Shown piece by piece: positions 1 through 12,775 of a stretch of 64,000 nucleotides of DNA; the stretch's first letter is position 1; each line of letters opens with the position of its first letter. The translations under genes and the position numbers were made by a program. The notes under the pieces are model-generated. The model searched no databases. It was not told the DNA's origin and was given only the letters and a program-made list of their open reading frames with translations. Source of the DNA: Cytospora piceicola (taxonomy: Eukaryota; Ascomycota; Sordariomycetes; Diaporthales; Cytosporaceae); contig JALQBC010000028.1 of assembly GCA_023375675.1 (NCBI GenBank), forward strand, positions 434,001 through 498,000, read 5' to 3'.

Positions 1-1242
1 CGTGGTTAAGGAATACGGCGGTCAACAGCGACAAGGCAAGATTATCCACATTCACCGATCTTTCGTCTACTTGCACAACAACGAGTCCAGCGAGAATGCT
101 GGCGTATTCGTCACTCGCTCCAGCAGCCTGATGACAATTGCGGCAAAGGGCGGCCGGGTTGCAGCTGGGCCCGACTTGACTCAGATGAACCCTGCGGTGA
201 AGCGGAACCCCAACGGTGGTGGCGGTGGAATGGCACCGCCGCAGAAGCAGCAGCAGACGTTCGGACGTGACCGTTCGATCGGCCAGACAGTCACCATCAA
301 GAAGGGCGGCTGGAAGGGCTTGCTGGGTATTGTCAAGGATACGACGGACACTCATGCTCGTGTCGAGCTGCACACCAAGGGCAAGATTGTCACTGTGCCC
401 AAGGTCGACCTGGTATTCAAGGACAAGCTTACTGGTCGGTCTATCGACATCAATGGCAGAGGTGGTGGCTTTGCCGGCCGTGGTGGTTATGGTGGCGGCC
501 GTGGAGGCTTCGACTCGGGCCTCGGCAGCCGCACACCCCAAGTCTCTTCAGGATCCGAGCGAACACCAGCTTGGGGCTCTTCAAGAGGTATGCTTTTCTC
601 CCCATCCCTTTGGACTACTCAATTACTAACTAATATGTTACAGCCGCCGCTCGCACGCCAGCATGGAGCCAAGGTCCATCCTCAGGATCACGCACGCCAG
701 CGTGGGGCGACGGATCCCGCACTGTCAACCCTTACGACGGCAGCCGAACGGCCTACGGTTCCGGTTCTCGCACCCCAGCGTGGTCATCAGGCGCAAAGAC
801 CCCAGCACCTGATGGCTTCTCCCTCGGAAATAAGACACCGGCTTACGGCGGATCGGGCGGCGACTCAGCATGGGGCGCAGGATCCAAGACTCCAGCCTAC
901 GGTATCTCGGCACCCACACCAGGAGCGAGCCATGATCCTTGGGGTCCCACACCAGCTGCCTATGACGCACCAACCCCGGGAGCAGGTCTTGGAGCCCCGA
1001 CCCCTGGTGCGGCGCTCAATGCGCCGACGCCCGGAGCGTACAATGCGCCCACACCGGGCGCGCTCAACGCCCCTACGCCAGGTGGATGGCAGGGCGGTTG
1101 GGGAGCCGACAGCGCTCCGACGCCTGCGGCGGCGGCGCCTACGCCGGGCGCGAGTGGTGGTGGGTACTACAGCGCGCCTACGCCTGGAGCATTTGCTGAG
1201 ACGCCTGCGGCGAGTGGACCGCGGTACACTGATGATGATTGA
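1..1242 (+). CDS. spt5: Transcription elongation factor Spt5, C-terminal part (5' end outside window)
   Basis: The reading frame is open from base 2 and ends at TGA 1240-1242. One 56-bp intron at 588-643 has a TACTAAC branch site. About 394 residues are visible. Two KOW-type segments can be seen: the first in residues about 1-50, with the conserved GKI-H-H-FVYL pattern, and a second at about 95-140 ([20 protein letters not shown]). A Gly/Arg-rich stretch follows, then the C-terminal repeat region. Its first half has SRTPAWG-type units close to the fission-yeast nonapeptide, and its second half has about ten APTPGA-type units. Spt5 pairs with Spt4 on RNA polymerase II, and its C-terminal repeats are phosphorylated by P-TEFb-type kinases in known systems. 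The upstream NGN domain must lie outside the window. The identification is strong; only the splice choice is inferred. Confidence 0.93.
588..643 (+). other. Intron of spt5
   Basis: It begins GTATGC, carries TTACTAAC about 25 bases before the acceptor, and ends TTACAG. Removing it joins the SSR codons to a frame that continues with the SRTPAW repeats, whereas the unspliced frame becomes compositionally random. Confidence 0.9.
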
Positions 1243-4200
1243 AGGACCCGAAGTGGCGATGGAGGGCTGGTGATGGCCAGATAGATAGATGTAAGGAGGG
1301 ATTCAAGAGTCTTGGGAGACGGGTTTCACTCGAGGCGTTCTTTGAGGACTTGTAGCATAGTGGCATTATATTGATGAAGTTGCAGGTGCAGGAAGGGGAA
1401 AATGATAAGAATTCAAATCAAAATCGCAATGATTATTCACATTGGCATCGGATCAGGAACTTAACTCTCCTGGCTGGGCAGACTGATGCGAGGACAGTCT
1501 CTTTGATCGTCGAGAAAGTGCACAAAGGTCTCGAGTGCTGGAATGACCAATTGTGCCTGTGGACTTGACGGTTCTTTTTATGCACGTTCATGTAGTAGTG
1601 ATAATGGTGTCGGTGGTCCCGAGGTCCCGGTACCCACTTGAAGATGTTGGTCCCTACGCCCGGAATACAAAGGCTTGCGATGATGATAGAGTTGGCTTGG
1701 CCGTATCGATTTTTCAATGATACTGAGCGTCGGTCTTGTTGCTCCCAAGCTGGCATGCAGCCAAGCGATTCGAATTTGATGTATTCCTAACTTAGATGCT
1801 GAAAATTTTGTCAGACCATTTGAATTGTGAGTAAGCCTTGTCGAGGTTGCATGTAGGGAGGTAATATTGAAACCCTGCGGGTATGTCTCTTTTCAGGGGT
1901 GGCGTGGGTTGGTGACTTATTGACGCGGCTAACGCAGTATATTACCCACCGAACCCAACCTAGATGCGCAATAGGGTTGCATTGATGTATCAGGCACAGG
2001 TGATAGTGTGCTTCAATTTCCACTTACGGACGACAAACTGCAAACATGGAGCTGAACGATGATTGAACTGCCATGTAGTATTTAGTGAGTCTTTTTGAGT
2101 TTTGACCATCGTGGTGCCACTGTGGGGGCCATTTTGGAAGGCTGGAAGGCTGACAACTTTTCAAGGTCAGGGCTCATGTCATGGTAACCCTAGGAGCATG
2201 TGAGAGATGTTTATTCTGGAAAACCATCTGGGGTCCTGAACTTGAATCGCATGCGCAAGTTCTCTATGATTCTGTTTTGAGTTGATGAGTGGTGTTTATC
2301 TTTGCGGATGGTTAGGGATGTACAACTTCCTGATCATATGTACTTGGGTGGTGTGTTGTCCTCGTTTACCACTCTTTGTTTCAACGCTTGAAGGATATGG
2401 TAAGGACATTGATATCTGTGCTGTCTTCACGCCTCCCAAGTCCGTTTTGTTGATTCCAGATCTCTCGGTGCACAGGTGACCCAAGCCCAGCAAGCAACCT
2501 TGTTAATGTCTCAATTGTTGCTAGAATATTTCACAGGCGAGTTCAGATATGTAGCTACATCGATGATACGAATACAAATATGGGAAAATGGCATAAACAA
2601 TTATTCTCTTCGAATATTTCTGCTTCCCGGCCTATCAAAAACAAAGAGTTCGGCAAGCTACTTACCACCTGATAACGCGAAATCTTGCGAGAGTCGACCA
2701 AGGCATATCCATAAAATATGTAATTATATTACATTAGGTGTAGTCACCATATCTCATAGTTAGTTTACACTGATACTTCAATTCTGACTTGATGTCTCAA
2801 ATTTACAAAGTACTGCTACAGTATTCCAATACTTGCCAATTCCGGCTTGAAATACGGATTCGACCTAGACGAAGCTATAGGCTCAAGAGTCGTACCGAGG
2901 AAAACTGTTCATCTCCCAAAGGGGCCACCAAATGTCATATCATGTCAGGCTGAAAAGAATGTAAATACCAAGTAGGGACCCAGCTAGCAGAAAGAAGGTC
3001 ATAATACCTGAGGTACCATCCTGCCCTGGCTAATCCCTCTGCAAGGGCAGGGAGACTCCCGAGGCCATGAATATGTGATAAGTCGTTATTACATGTGGTT
3101 AGACTGTTTGAATACACACAACGCCTTCAAGAATGCATGCCACAGTCCTTGTGACTCACCAGGCTTCCAGGTGCTCTTGCCATCGAGGGATAGCATATGA
3201 CAGTGATATATCATATGGATACCCGAACGATCTCGGAACATATCTGCCAATTACGTTCTCTCATAAATACCTGTTCCGGTGTAGTTACGACTTGTAAACG
3301 CAAATATTGATTTTGCCCTCGCTCGTCTTATGGCACACTTGATCAGTCAATAAACTCTGCTTGGAGTGTAGGTCAGGTCTCCTGAACGCCAACTTGAGTT
3401 GTTTGCTCAGAGGCCAAACGCAGGGGACGTCTGAATTTCGAGGTTTCGCGGCGTCGGCTTTTCTAATTAGTACAGTGCATTCACTCGATATACTAATTAC
3501 TAGGCCTGGTACGGTTGATGAGTTCTATCCTTCATGAAGGTTAGTACGCAGAAGCTCCCGGAGAAGAAAGCTGCAAGACATATAAAGACTCTATAACGGT
3601 CATTGACAGAATCAAGGACAAACAACACCTTCCTGATTATTGCACCGGGGTAATATTCCAGCTCGCTAATGCAAACATACAGTTCTGGGTATAGTACAAA
3701 TGTCTTGCTCTCTTCTGATGTGACTGGATCAAGAAGCCTCGGTATTTTTATAGACACCGAGGAGCGGCGGAGTAGTAATTGATGATCATCATGGTCTCGG
3801 TGGCATGTACAGTCAGTCGGTGAATCTTCTCAGCTAGGCAGGTATTGAGATACGGTATGCTCCCTCCACCTAGCGTGGAAAGATGGATCTGGATCCGGAC
3901 TAGCGATCGGACTTGCACGAGCTTTTGGTAACGTGGCACATTCGGTTGGTCAGATATTCCATTGCGTCAACTGGCAGGTTCCGGCAATCCACCACAGACC
4001 GAGTGCCGTCCTCCGTGCAAAATGACCGGCTTGGCTGGGGGGGGGGGGGACGAAGTCTAATTAAACTGATCTTGGAGAGGGATCCAGACTACTGTCGTTG
4101 ACTTTGTCTGCTTGTACCTCTGGCGAGCAAATTGGTTGTCCAATATGGCTTATAATCCTAGTTGAGTGTTTGTATAAATGGTAACGGTTTATTGTCTAAG

Positions 4201-5373
4201 TTGCCGGGCTCAGGCGGACCTCCCCAGGAGACTATGTATTAGATTAAACGCAATTAATGACTCAGAATCACGTTATGCGCTGTGAAACATAAAAGAGCAC
4301 AGGAAAGAGGGATCGTCCGAGGCGATGGGCGAACAGATTGGAGAGTCTCCCAAGGAAAAAAAAGGGGCCCAGTGCCCTGCCCCCATTAGCCGGTCATGCG
4401 AGATGAAACACGTGTTGCGCAAACAAGGTTGAATACGGCCCACGTATTCTACTGTAGCACCAGTAACCCTCGGCTTTCGTGGTAGTCAAGTACGTGCTTG
4501 GGACACCTTGAAGGCAAAGGTCCAGTTCAGCCCAAAGCAATATCCATCGAACTGGTCTTCAGGGTCTTTGCACTCAAGCTCCAGAGTTTAATTGCTTACA
4601 TGTATGCGGACTAATCTGGTCAGAGTCAGGTGATGGGGTATTTTCTCGAACCTTCTTGCGAAGGAGCATTGAAGTCATGACACTAGCTACCTGTTCCGTT
4701 TGGTGTCAGAGGAGAGACTGGGGGTCACAATAATCCTTCGATGCTCAGGTGTCCTGCATTCCCCATTTGGGATCCGGCTCCATTCAATCCATGGCTGGCG
4801 GAGTTCCGTCATTCCTGCCGAACTTCGATCACATGTGCATACATACATGAATACTCGGAAGTTCACAACAAACTTGTATATAATCATATATATATATCTA
4901 TTACGGTCCAGAATTAGAGTGGTATCCCAAAGCAACAGTATTATAACTCAGGGTTTCAACTGAGTTGTTCAAGATATTGAAAGGTTTCCTGAAGAGGACA
5001 GGTGTTGAGCCACATGCAAGACAAGCAGCTGAGGTGTTACATTTAGTGAATTGTGACACGGGCTGGGGCTGTAGGCTCAAACTTGGATCGGGACTAGGCA
5101 CATAGGTTAAGGGAATAGGCAAGCACGGTTGGTTAGCCAGATCAGAACAGCCCGGCCGGTGTGAGAGTGTGTGAGAGAGGCAGAGAGTGAGAGTGTGTGT
5201 GTGGCGCGCCCTCGGCGGAGGGGTTCATGCTACTGCTACTGTACTTATTTCCCACTCTTGGAACTCCGGCCCAAATTTCTCGGCTCCCTTGCCTTTTTTC
5301 ATCTTTCCAAGGTTCCACTCATTTTAACACGAGCTTCTCTCATCACCCACACAACACCATCAACCCGACAACC
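1243..5373. other. Long intergenic region, no supported gene
   Basis: The only open frames are short, overlap on both strands and show no family motif. Features seen: a run of 13 G at 4037-4049, an AT dinucleotide stretch near 4885-4898, and a GA/GT-rich microsatellite at about 5160-5204, just upstream of the Clr5-domain gene. A C/T-rich stretch from about 5260 is probably its promoter or 5' leader. A noncoding RNA cannot be excluded. Confidence 0.6.
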
Positions 5374-7027
5374 ATGAACAGCCCATCAACTACTCACGCT
5401 CGGACTGCCTCAATCGCCACTATGGCCTCCACACCAGATCCTATGGCACATGAAGACACACCGCCGTCGCAACACAATTCAAGAAAGGAGACTTTTCATC
5501 AACCGGAAGAATGGGAGGCGATGCGGCCGATAATCCGGCAATTATATATCGGTGACAAGAAAACTCTCGCCGAAGTGTCGCGTACCCTTCAGACTACGTA
5601 CAGCTTCCGCGCCACGTGAGTTGCATCGCGATCCCTTGATGAAGGCATTTAGGTCTATCGGCTTTACCGCCGCCGGCGTGCTGACCCTGCTTAACAGGCC
5701 TAAGCAGTACAAGAACCGTTTTAAACAATGGGGTTACTGGAAGAATCTGTCCACTCGAGATGCCAGCAGGCTCATCCAGATGAAAGCGTCAAGAGACTCG
5801 CTTGGCAAGACATCGACATTCGTGCGTTCAGGTGTGAAGGTTGACATTGATCACATTCAAAAGACAATCCGCCGCGGCAAGAACAGACCCCCGAAGATTC
5901 CAGCGAAGGTCAGGTCACCGGAAAAGCCCAAACAGGAACCCGAACAAGCTGCGACGCCCAACCTGCCATCGGGAATAGAATGCCGCACTCCTTCTCCTGA
6001 GCCAACAGCACCAGCTAAAGAGGAACTGTCCATATTTGACCCACATACGCAGTTCGACACGTCGGATTTAGACTACGATTTCACAAAATTCGAAGTGGAC
6101 ATTATTCAGCCCCAGCTTTCACATGCTTTAGACGTGCTCAGCCCTAGTGTCTCAGGACAGCTCGAACCCCTCGAGAGCTACCAATACCACGATCCTCGCA
6201 TCGATATTATCTGGGATTGCTACTCGACCGCGCTTCGCAAGTTGGCTTTGGCCCACGGGCGTGTACTGTCTTTAGGAGACCCAGCTCCAGGATTGCAGCT
6301 TTTCAGGTACAGAAACACGCTCTTAGCGATGCTCGAGCCCATGATATCAACGGAGCAGCTCCGTTTGAGGGAGCTATTTCTTCACAACTTCTCAGCGACA
6401 TTCTCGGAGCGTCTAGAGTTTCCACAGTTTGCTCAGCACGTCATCCAGGCTATCGGAGTCGGTTCGCTGAAGGACGGCGCAACCACCGGTTGCCTTACCC
6501 AGGAAATTGATACTGCCCTTCAAATTACAGGCATATACGCACAGTCATTCACGTGGCGATTCCTCGAAGCCAAGAATGGCCAAATCGCCACAGAGTTACA
6601 ATCACCCTTGTCAGACGGAAATGGCGTCGCCACTCGAGCCGAGAGTTCCGAGGCTCTTAGTCCGAGCATAGCATCCTCATCATCCTCATCATCAGGACCA
6701 GAGATGCGGGTTAGCACACCGACTTCTAATCCCACCGACGTCGGCCCTCAACTGCATGATCTCGAGGCGGCTACATTTGCCTACCACCTTGGCGAGATCG
6801 ACACCGCGGAGACGAGCCTGCGAGGCATTGCTGCCTACGACGGCAGGGTTTCCACAAAGGGGCAAGTGCTTATGCGGTTGGCTTGGTACTGCTTATGTTA
6901 CATCCTACGGCAATCTGGAAGGTTGGAGGATGCGGAAGGGTGCTTGATCCAGGCCGTCCGCGGGTCAACGTACTTCTCGGAGACAAACGGGACCGAATGG
7001 GAAGAAGTCAGCTACCTTTTCGCCTAA
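5374..7027 (+). CDS. Clr5-domain protein
   Basis: Two exons (5374-5615 and 5698-7027) give a 523-residue protein. The 82-bp intron starts GTGAGT and ends AACAG, and it splits the Clr5 domain (residues about 45-97). That domain has the usual layout: a W-E-x-M-R-P-I-I-R-x-L-Y start, then T-L-x-E-V, then K-x-Y-K-N-R-F-K-Q-W-G-Y-W-K-N. The Clr5 domain is found at the N-terminus of many ascomycete proteins and is thought to bind nucleic acid. The rest is an acidic and proline-rich linker, a mostly helical region of about 250 residues, a serine run encoded by a TCA/TCC repeat near 6672-6693, and a helical C-terminus resembling TPR-type repeats. The ATG at 5374 was chosen because it follows ACC and the upstream frame is noncoding in character. 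The specific role is unknown. Confidence 0.85.
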
Positions 7028-9167
7028 GCCGGCGAATATTCCACATTGCATTTACTCTAGTGAGACAGGAACATGCGACATTGAGTGAGCCTGATAAGAG
7101 GCAAACCCCAGGGGCCTATTATTTCGCAAGAAAGCGGATCGAATGGAAAACCTAGTTTTAGAAGCATGAAAGAAACCTGAAAGTTTGCTGAATGGAGGGA
7201 ATACCTTGCTTGGACCAATCAACTCCGAACGTGCAGATTTTAGCTCCAGGAAGATGGTTTCACAAGTGGGAAAAGTATGCCACTTGGACGAGGCGCAACG
7301 GGGACACCTGCTTAGCCCCAATGCACGCAACCTGCAGGGTTGGTGGCTAAGCGCATAGATACGGCGTGGAGCAACCAGCGACTCCAGCCAGTCATGACGG
7401 CACACTTGGATTCTGTGCCTTGCTTCTTCCTGCTGGTGTCGCATTGCTGTATGACTGCCTTGGTGATCACTTTTGGAAGATCAGTGGCGGTCCGCGAACG
7501 ACGACACGCGGTGGGGGCTGAGCTGAGGAACGAACCTCAGCTTGCCCCTCATCAATTTGGGGCGGGAGAAAGGGGTTGGCTATTATAGCCGGCTATTATA
7601 ATTATCACATTTGTCATATATGTCCGAAGGCAGTTTCTATTGCATCGGGAGCGGATCCGATGATACACATCGAAATGTATGTCGCTGCTAGTACGAAATC
7701 TGGGATGATTCGTCGCTACTCACGTACCATAGGGCTTCTGAGGTGATTTTGTGAAACTCTTTTCTGCGCCAAAAGGCATATGTGACAAGTAATCAGTGAA
7801 GATTAGAACAGAGTGAAGAGACCCAAGTGTTTTAAATCTTCCGAAAACTTTGTAGACAACCCTTAATTATACTATCTTCCATGTTATCCTGCTGTCGTTT
7901 TTCACATTGTTAAAATATTAGAAGACTCCATACGCGACTTTCAAACCCCGACTGGAAGTTTGAAAAGTTCCCCTATAGCCTTCTCGAGAAAGAAAAGTCC
8001 TATATGAATTAGAACCAACTTGGGGCAGTGAATGTCATAGTTTTACTTGAATACTCAGTAGGCAGATGATCTGAAGGGTGACGCTTGGACGCAACACCAT
8101 GAACCAACTTGTTCAGTACAATATTCCGGACAGCTCTCAACACCGAGAAAATAAATAAATGGATTATGGTTTCGGTTGGTCACCGGAGGATGTGCTCTAT
8201 CTAAATGCCAGCGACTGACATGATCGCTTCCGTGATAATATGGAAATATACCTGAAGTCTGCTTTATCATGTCAATTAGTATTTCGTTCTTCTGGGTTCC
8301 CAGCGAATCTTTGAGACCACGGAGAGATTCAACTGAGCCCACGAGAGTCTCCGTTAGGAACCTAATATCAACCTAATTGAGTGAATCCCGTTCTTTTATT
8401 ATACTTCCTGATACGTAGTTTGGGACTTAATTGTCTACCATCGCAGAACACCTTGCACTAATCTGTCTAACTCAACTGTGTTCCCTGGACAGCCTGCTGA
8501 TGACAGTGCACACTCTGGAAAATTTTGACCTAAACGTCATCAATGTGTTGCCACCCACGGTGATGAAAGCGGCACGACAACTGCTGTCGTTGCATGAGCC
8601 GAATACTTCGACACATTATTGATATGCAAGAGTGCAACCATGCCACATGTAACCTGTAACTTGGCACTCAGGCCGGGCGTCAAGACCAAGGATTTCAGAT
8701 TTTGAGATTCTGCCTCACCCGACCAATAGTCACGTATAGATAGCTAGTGAAGTGAGAGAGGGCGATTGTGTGGTAACGAGGGGGCACTAATGTAGACATT
8801 AGGTAGCAATCCCGCACAGCCTGCCTCGACGGCTACCTCGTTGGCGAAATCACCCTGGGGCAGCTCCAACCCCTCCTCCCCTCCTCCACCTTCAAGTCCC
8901 CGTACAACTGCAGCTCATTTAATGGTCTGCTTGCCGATAATTCCTCCAGTGGGAAGGTTTCCGACTTGCAGCAAGACATTAGATAAGGAAAATCCTGATT
9001 TCTGGACAACAGCAAACACTATTTTCTCCCTTGAACAAACTTCTCCTCACCTGCACAATTGACTTCCAACGCCAGTCGTCATCAATGTACTGGTAGAACG
9101 ACTCTTAGTTATAGTAATTGTTCACTCTGAGTTTCAAGACATCGAACACAATATTCTTGCTCAAATC
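7028..9167. other. Intergenic region, no supported gene
   Basis: No frame shows recognisable domains or spliceable coding structure. The last 300 bases before 9168 are C/T-rich and probably hold the promoter and leader of the next gene. No tRNA or repeat family was recognised. Confidence 0.6.
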
Positions 9168-12100
9168 ATGACTTCAATCAGCAAGATTCAGGCGGCCCTG
9201 ACGGCCGCCACCAACGAAGTCACCGTTGCAGCGGCGAATCTGAACTTCGACTTCACGCTGATCAAATGCGAAGCGCCCAAAGAGTTCCATCCACTAGGGA
9301 CCGCCCTATCCCAAAAACGTAAGGAAGACGCAGAGTACGGATCGACACATGTTACCGCACGACGGCTCGGCGCGCTATTCGAAGGCATGATCCCAGCCAG
9401 CCCGAATCTTCTACGAGCGTATGGGAGCCGAGTCTCGGAAATAGCCCAGGCTTCTGGACGGAACAGTGCTCCAGAGCCGGAGAGCAGCATGTTCGCGGCG
9501 CATGCTGGCATCGACGGCACATCTATCTGGGCAGCGGCAACATCCTCCCCAACGGCACTGCATGTTCAGCTCCTCGCCTGCATGTTAGCTCGTGTTTGGC
9601 CAGCGAGCGAGGCCACATCTATCTGGGTAGAGTTAGTAGAGGGCAGGAGGAATGAAATTCGGGAGAGATGGAACCAGAACGCAACCCTCCCTTATGCGAC
9701 GTTAACCGCAGCAACGCAGTCGCAGATATCTCGAGCCAGCTTAGCCGAATGGGATGCGAGTGCTCGTTCGTGGTTGCGGACCGCCGACCGTGCGAAGGTT
9801 AAACATCAAGACCAGCTCATGATCCTGATCGCGAACGTCAACGTTCCTATCAATCAAGATATGGTGGTCTACCAAAGCGTTATCACAGCTTGGAAGTCCG
9901 CCATTGACTCGATTGAGAAACTCACGAGTGGAATGCCTCAAGCCAGTAATCATGGACCATGTCTCCTGGCACTCAGCTCCTGGCACTTGTACCCCGATAT
10001 CATCTTGATGGGCCCAACATCAGTTTCCCATAGATTTGAGGATCCTCTTGTACGACCGGGCGGAACACTTACCCTTGGCCTTGCCCGTCCCGGGGGCGAC
10101 ACACTTAGGGGAGTATTCTGGTCCCTTTCGCTCGCGCATCTCAGTTTCTATGGACGGCGTACCGTGGAAAGAGAAGCGGAGCTCAACATACAATCACAAA
10201 AGCTGTCGTTTCAACAATTCACAATAGCAGTCTTCGGCGCTTTCCTAGCTAGGTGGGGGTTATTTGGACTCGCCGCGGAAGCCCCAGCTCGGTTCATCAT
10301 AACTTTAAGAAATTCGATCCATAACACAGCATTCGTTGAGCCTGACAGCCTTCCTCGAGGTGTGCGTACCTTCAACATTACCAATGACGACCGACAGGTA
10401 ATCGATCTTCTTGCCACAGCTGCCGCTGCTTTCTTAGATGCTCGGAAGATTGGAGACGACTACGTTCTGAAACTGGTGACCCTCGGGGGCAAGAAAGCAT
10501 CGAGGCTTCTGCCAGATCACACGGCCAACTCTGGAGAGTTCGGTGATCCCGCATATCTTCTTTACCTGCTGAAAGGCCCCGAAGAGAGAATCGCCTTACT
10601 TCGTCGAATTCTTTCTGACAGTATTGCCGAAACTTCGGACCAAAGGACTTATCTCATCCGTTTCTTTGGGAATGATCTATGCGCACCCAAAAGAAACTGG
10701 GCAGATGGTCGCCTCGCAGGTGTCGCAACTGGACATCCTCGAAGAGAGCCTCTTCCTGAGGGTGGGTTTTGTCACTACCCTCATGTGCGTTGGGCTCCAG
10801 AATCGTTTTTGCGAGAGAGGGCCCTTCATCACGACATGATCTACACAATGCCACATGAAGCTTCTGTACACGTGGGGTCAATGGAGCACGAATTCATCCT
10901 AGAAAATCAACACGACGGAGGCAGCAAGTTCTTACAGACGTATACATACGTCTACGGCGATCCTGGGTCTGCCGCCATATATGCCAGCACTAGCTGGGGC
11001 CCCGCTCAGGAGAGGGTGGCACTCAGATCAACCACTCTTGAGGATCTCATCTGGTGCTTGGAACTCGATTTGGTTGACATGGGAGTCATGCTTAGATTCC
11101 TTGGACTGGCATGTTTTCGGTTAGAAATCCTCACGCTCAAGGCGTTGATCATTGCGCATCAGATCTATCGCGCGCTTCCGACTGCCACAGTATCGACGCG
11201 GGCTCTCAACTATCCACTATATAACACTCGGTGGGCACGCCATTCAGTTCCGAGGGTGGAAAAGGTTGACTCTGAATTTATTGTGCTCGACCGTGTATCA
11301 TTCGCAAATGAACGCCCAATCAACCAGGAAGACGCATTCGCATGCGTAGCATGGTTGGAGGCCGGGGCTGACATTAATCCTCGCAATCTCGAGCGCGTGT
11401 TTGCCCTCGCGTACGAAGACAGCATCTATGTCTCTATGCAGGTGGGTGAAAATTTTGGCAATCCTTAATTTCCCTGTAGCGATGGGCCACATCCATGGAT
11501 TATGCTGACAACTTGACCAGCTGACATGTGACCCTTGGGAGTGCCCAGATTCCCATGAACTCAAGCGAATCGCGGGAAACGTTGGAAAGCCCGGTGTCAC
11601 ACTACTCTTACCACCAGAAAACCCTTTGGTTCCAACTAAGGAAGAGTGCTCATGGCGTTTGCTAAGCATATCTGAGTTCAACGGCCTTGCGGAAGATTGC
11701 TTCTCCAAAACCTCGATGCATCTTTCCTTCACCGATTACTATGTCCCGCTTGCTCAAGCGAGCGACGGGCAGGGGCAGGACAAACAAGTCTATTTTCTCG
11801 AATCGGTGGTTTCCATCCATCACGCCGGGGAATGGATCGGAGATGTCGACGTCCAGCTTGCTCTCGAAAGCGATTTCCTCATTCGATGGCGACGAACTCG
11901 ATGTGATAAAACTCATGGCGTGTACAAACCAAAAGGTATGAGGTCAATCGAGTGCTGGGAAGATATTATAGACTCTCCTGCTGGTAACAGCGTCGTCCGG
12001 GCCCAGGGTAACTGGCTAGCCAGACTCGCTACCACGACTGTGCTGCTGCACGTGCAACCCGACAACCAGGGCCCCCGGAGACCTGTTATTATTGCCCCAA

Positions 12101-12225
12101 GTGACACTTGTTGGGGTTGTATATCTGAGGCAGATCTCCTTGAGACTTGCAAAACTAGCACCGCTCGCTTTATAACACCACCATTCAGTGCTGCTCCAGG
12201 CAGTTTTCCCATTATAGTATTCTGA
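9168..12225 (+). CDS. Large fungal protein of unknown function (992 residues)
   Basis: Exons 9168-11441 and 11521-12225 join in frame across a 79-bp intron (GTGGGT...ACCAG, with a CTGAC branch motif). The first 90 residues are an alanine-rich helix, then a charged block (LSQKRKEDAEYGSTHVTARR), then an LGALFEGMIPASPNLLRAYG segment. From memory this N-terminus is typical of a large ascomycete family annotated only as hypothetical. There is no signal peptide and no clear membrane segment. No catalytic motif was recognised: there is no P-loop, NB-ARC, HET or protease signature. The C-terminal 230 residues contain short hydrophobic beta-like segments. The gene is isolated from its neighbours and followed by AT-rich DNA. 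That it is a real gene is well supported by length and splice sites; no function is offered. Confidence 0.85.
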
Positions 12226-12703
12226 GCAAAAGAAAGGGGATATACTATATAATACATATTACAACTACAGTAATAACTTCAAACTAAGCGACTGCAGAGG
12301 AGCAAACTAATATAATAGTTATCCGCCTTATAGGTGTACACTGCCTTGCCTTGTTACACCTACATGTTACTATATACAGTAATAAGAGAGGTGTAGACAT
12401 AGTTCTACTATATATACAAATTGTCTAGTTAAAAAAAGGGGAGATTCGGTATAGGCTTACTTAATTCCACTTTATATAACGACAGGACAAGTTATTTTCA
12501 TCACGTGAAAATAATCCTTACTATAAGTATATAACACAGCTAACAAAATAATAGTAAGCTTTAAAAACAACTTATATTTACCTTAGCTACCTTCGCTACA
12601 ATTATAAGTCATTAATACCCAGGCATAATAAATAAAGTTTTACTCCTGTTTAAGAACTTACTGATATTTATAGTTAATATAATTAAGCTGCAAAAACAAA
12701 AAA
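12226..12703. other. AT-rich, RIP-like noncoding block
   Basis: The block is strongly AT-rich with many TATA, TTATA and ATAATA runs and few C/G clusters, unlike the flanking genes. It has no open frame of note. It looks like repeat-induced point mutation of an old repeat. A TTTTTT terminator for the tRNA-Thr gene (minus strand) lies at about 12698-12703. Confidence 0.5.
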
Positions 12704-12775
12704 TGCCCGCTAGAGGAATCGAACCTCTCACCTCGTCATTACTAGTGACGCGCTCTACCGATGAGCTAAGCGGGC
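12704..12775 (-). tRNA. tRNA-Thr (AGU anticodon)
   Basis: Read on the minus strand, the 72 bases fold completely: a GCCCGCT/AGCGGGC acceptor stem, a GCTC/GAGC D stem, a CGTCA/TGACG anticodon stem around loop CTAGTAA (anticodon AGT), and an AGAGG/CCTCT T stem with loop TTCGATT. Discriminator base A. No intron. A run of six T follows the 3' end on this strand, as expected for RNA polymerase III. Anticodon AGT, read as inosine at position 34, decodes ACU and ACC. Confidence 0.95.
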
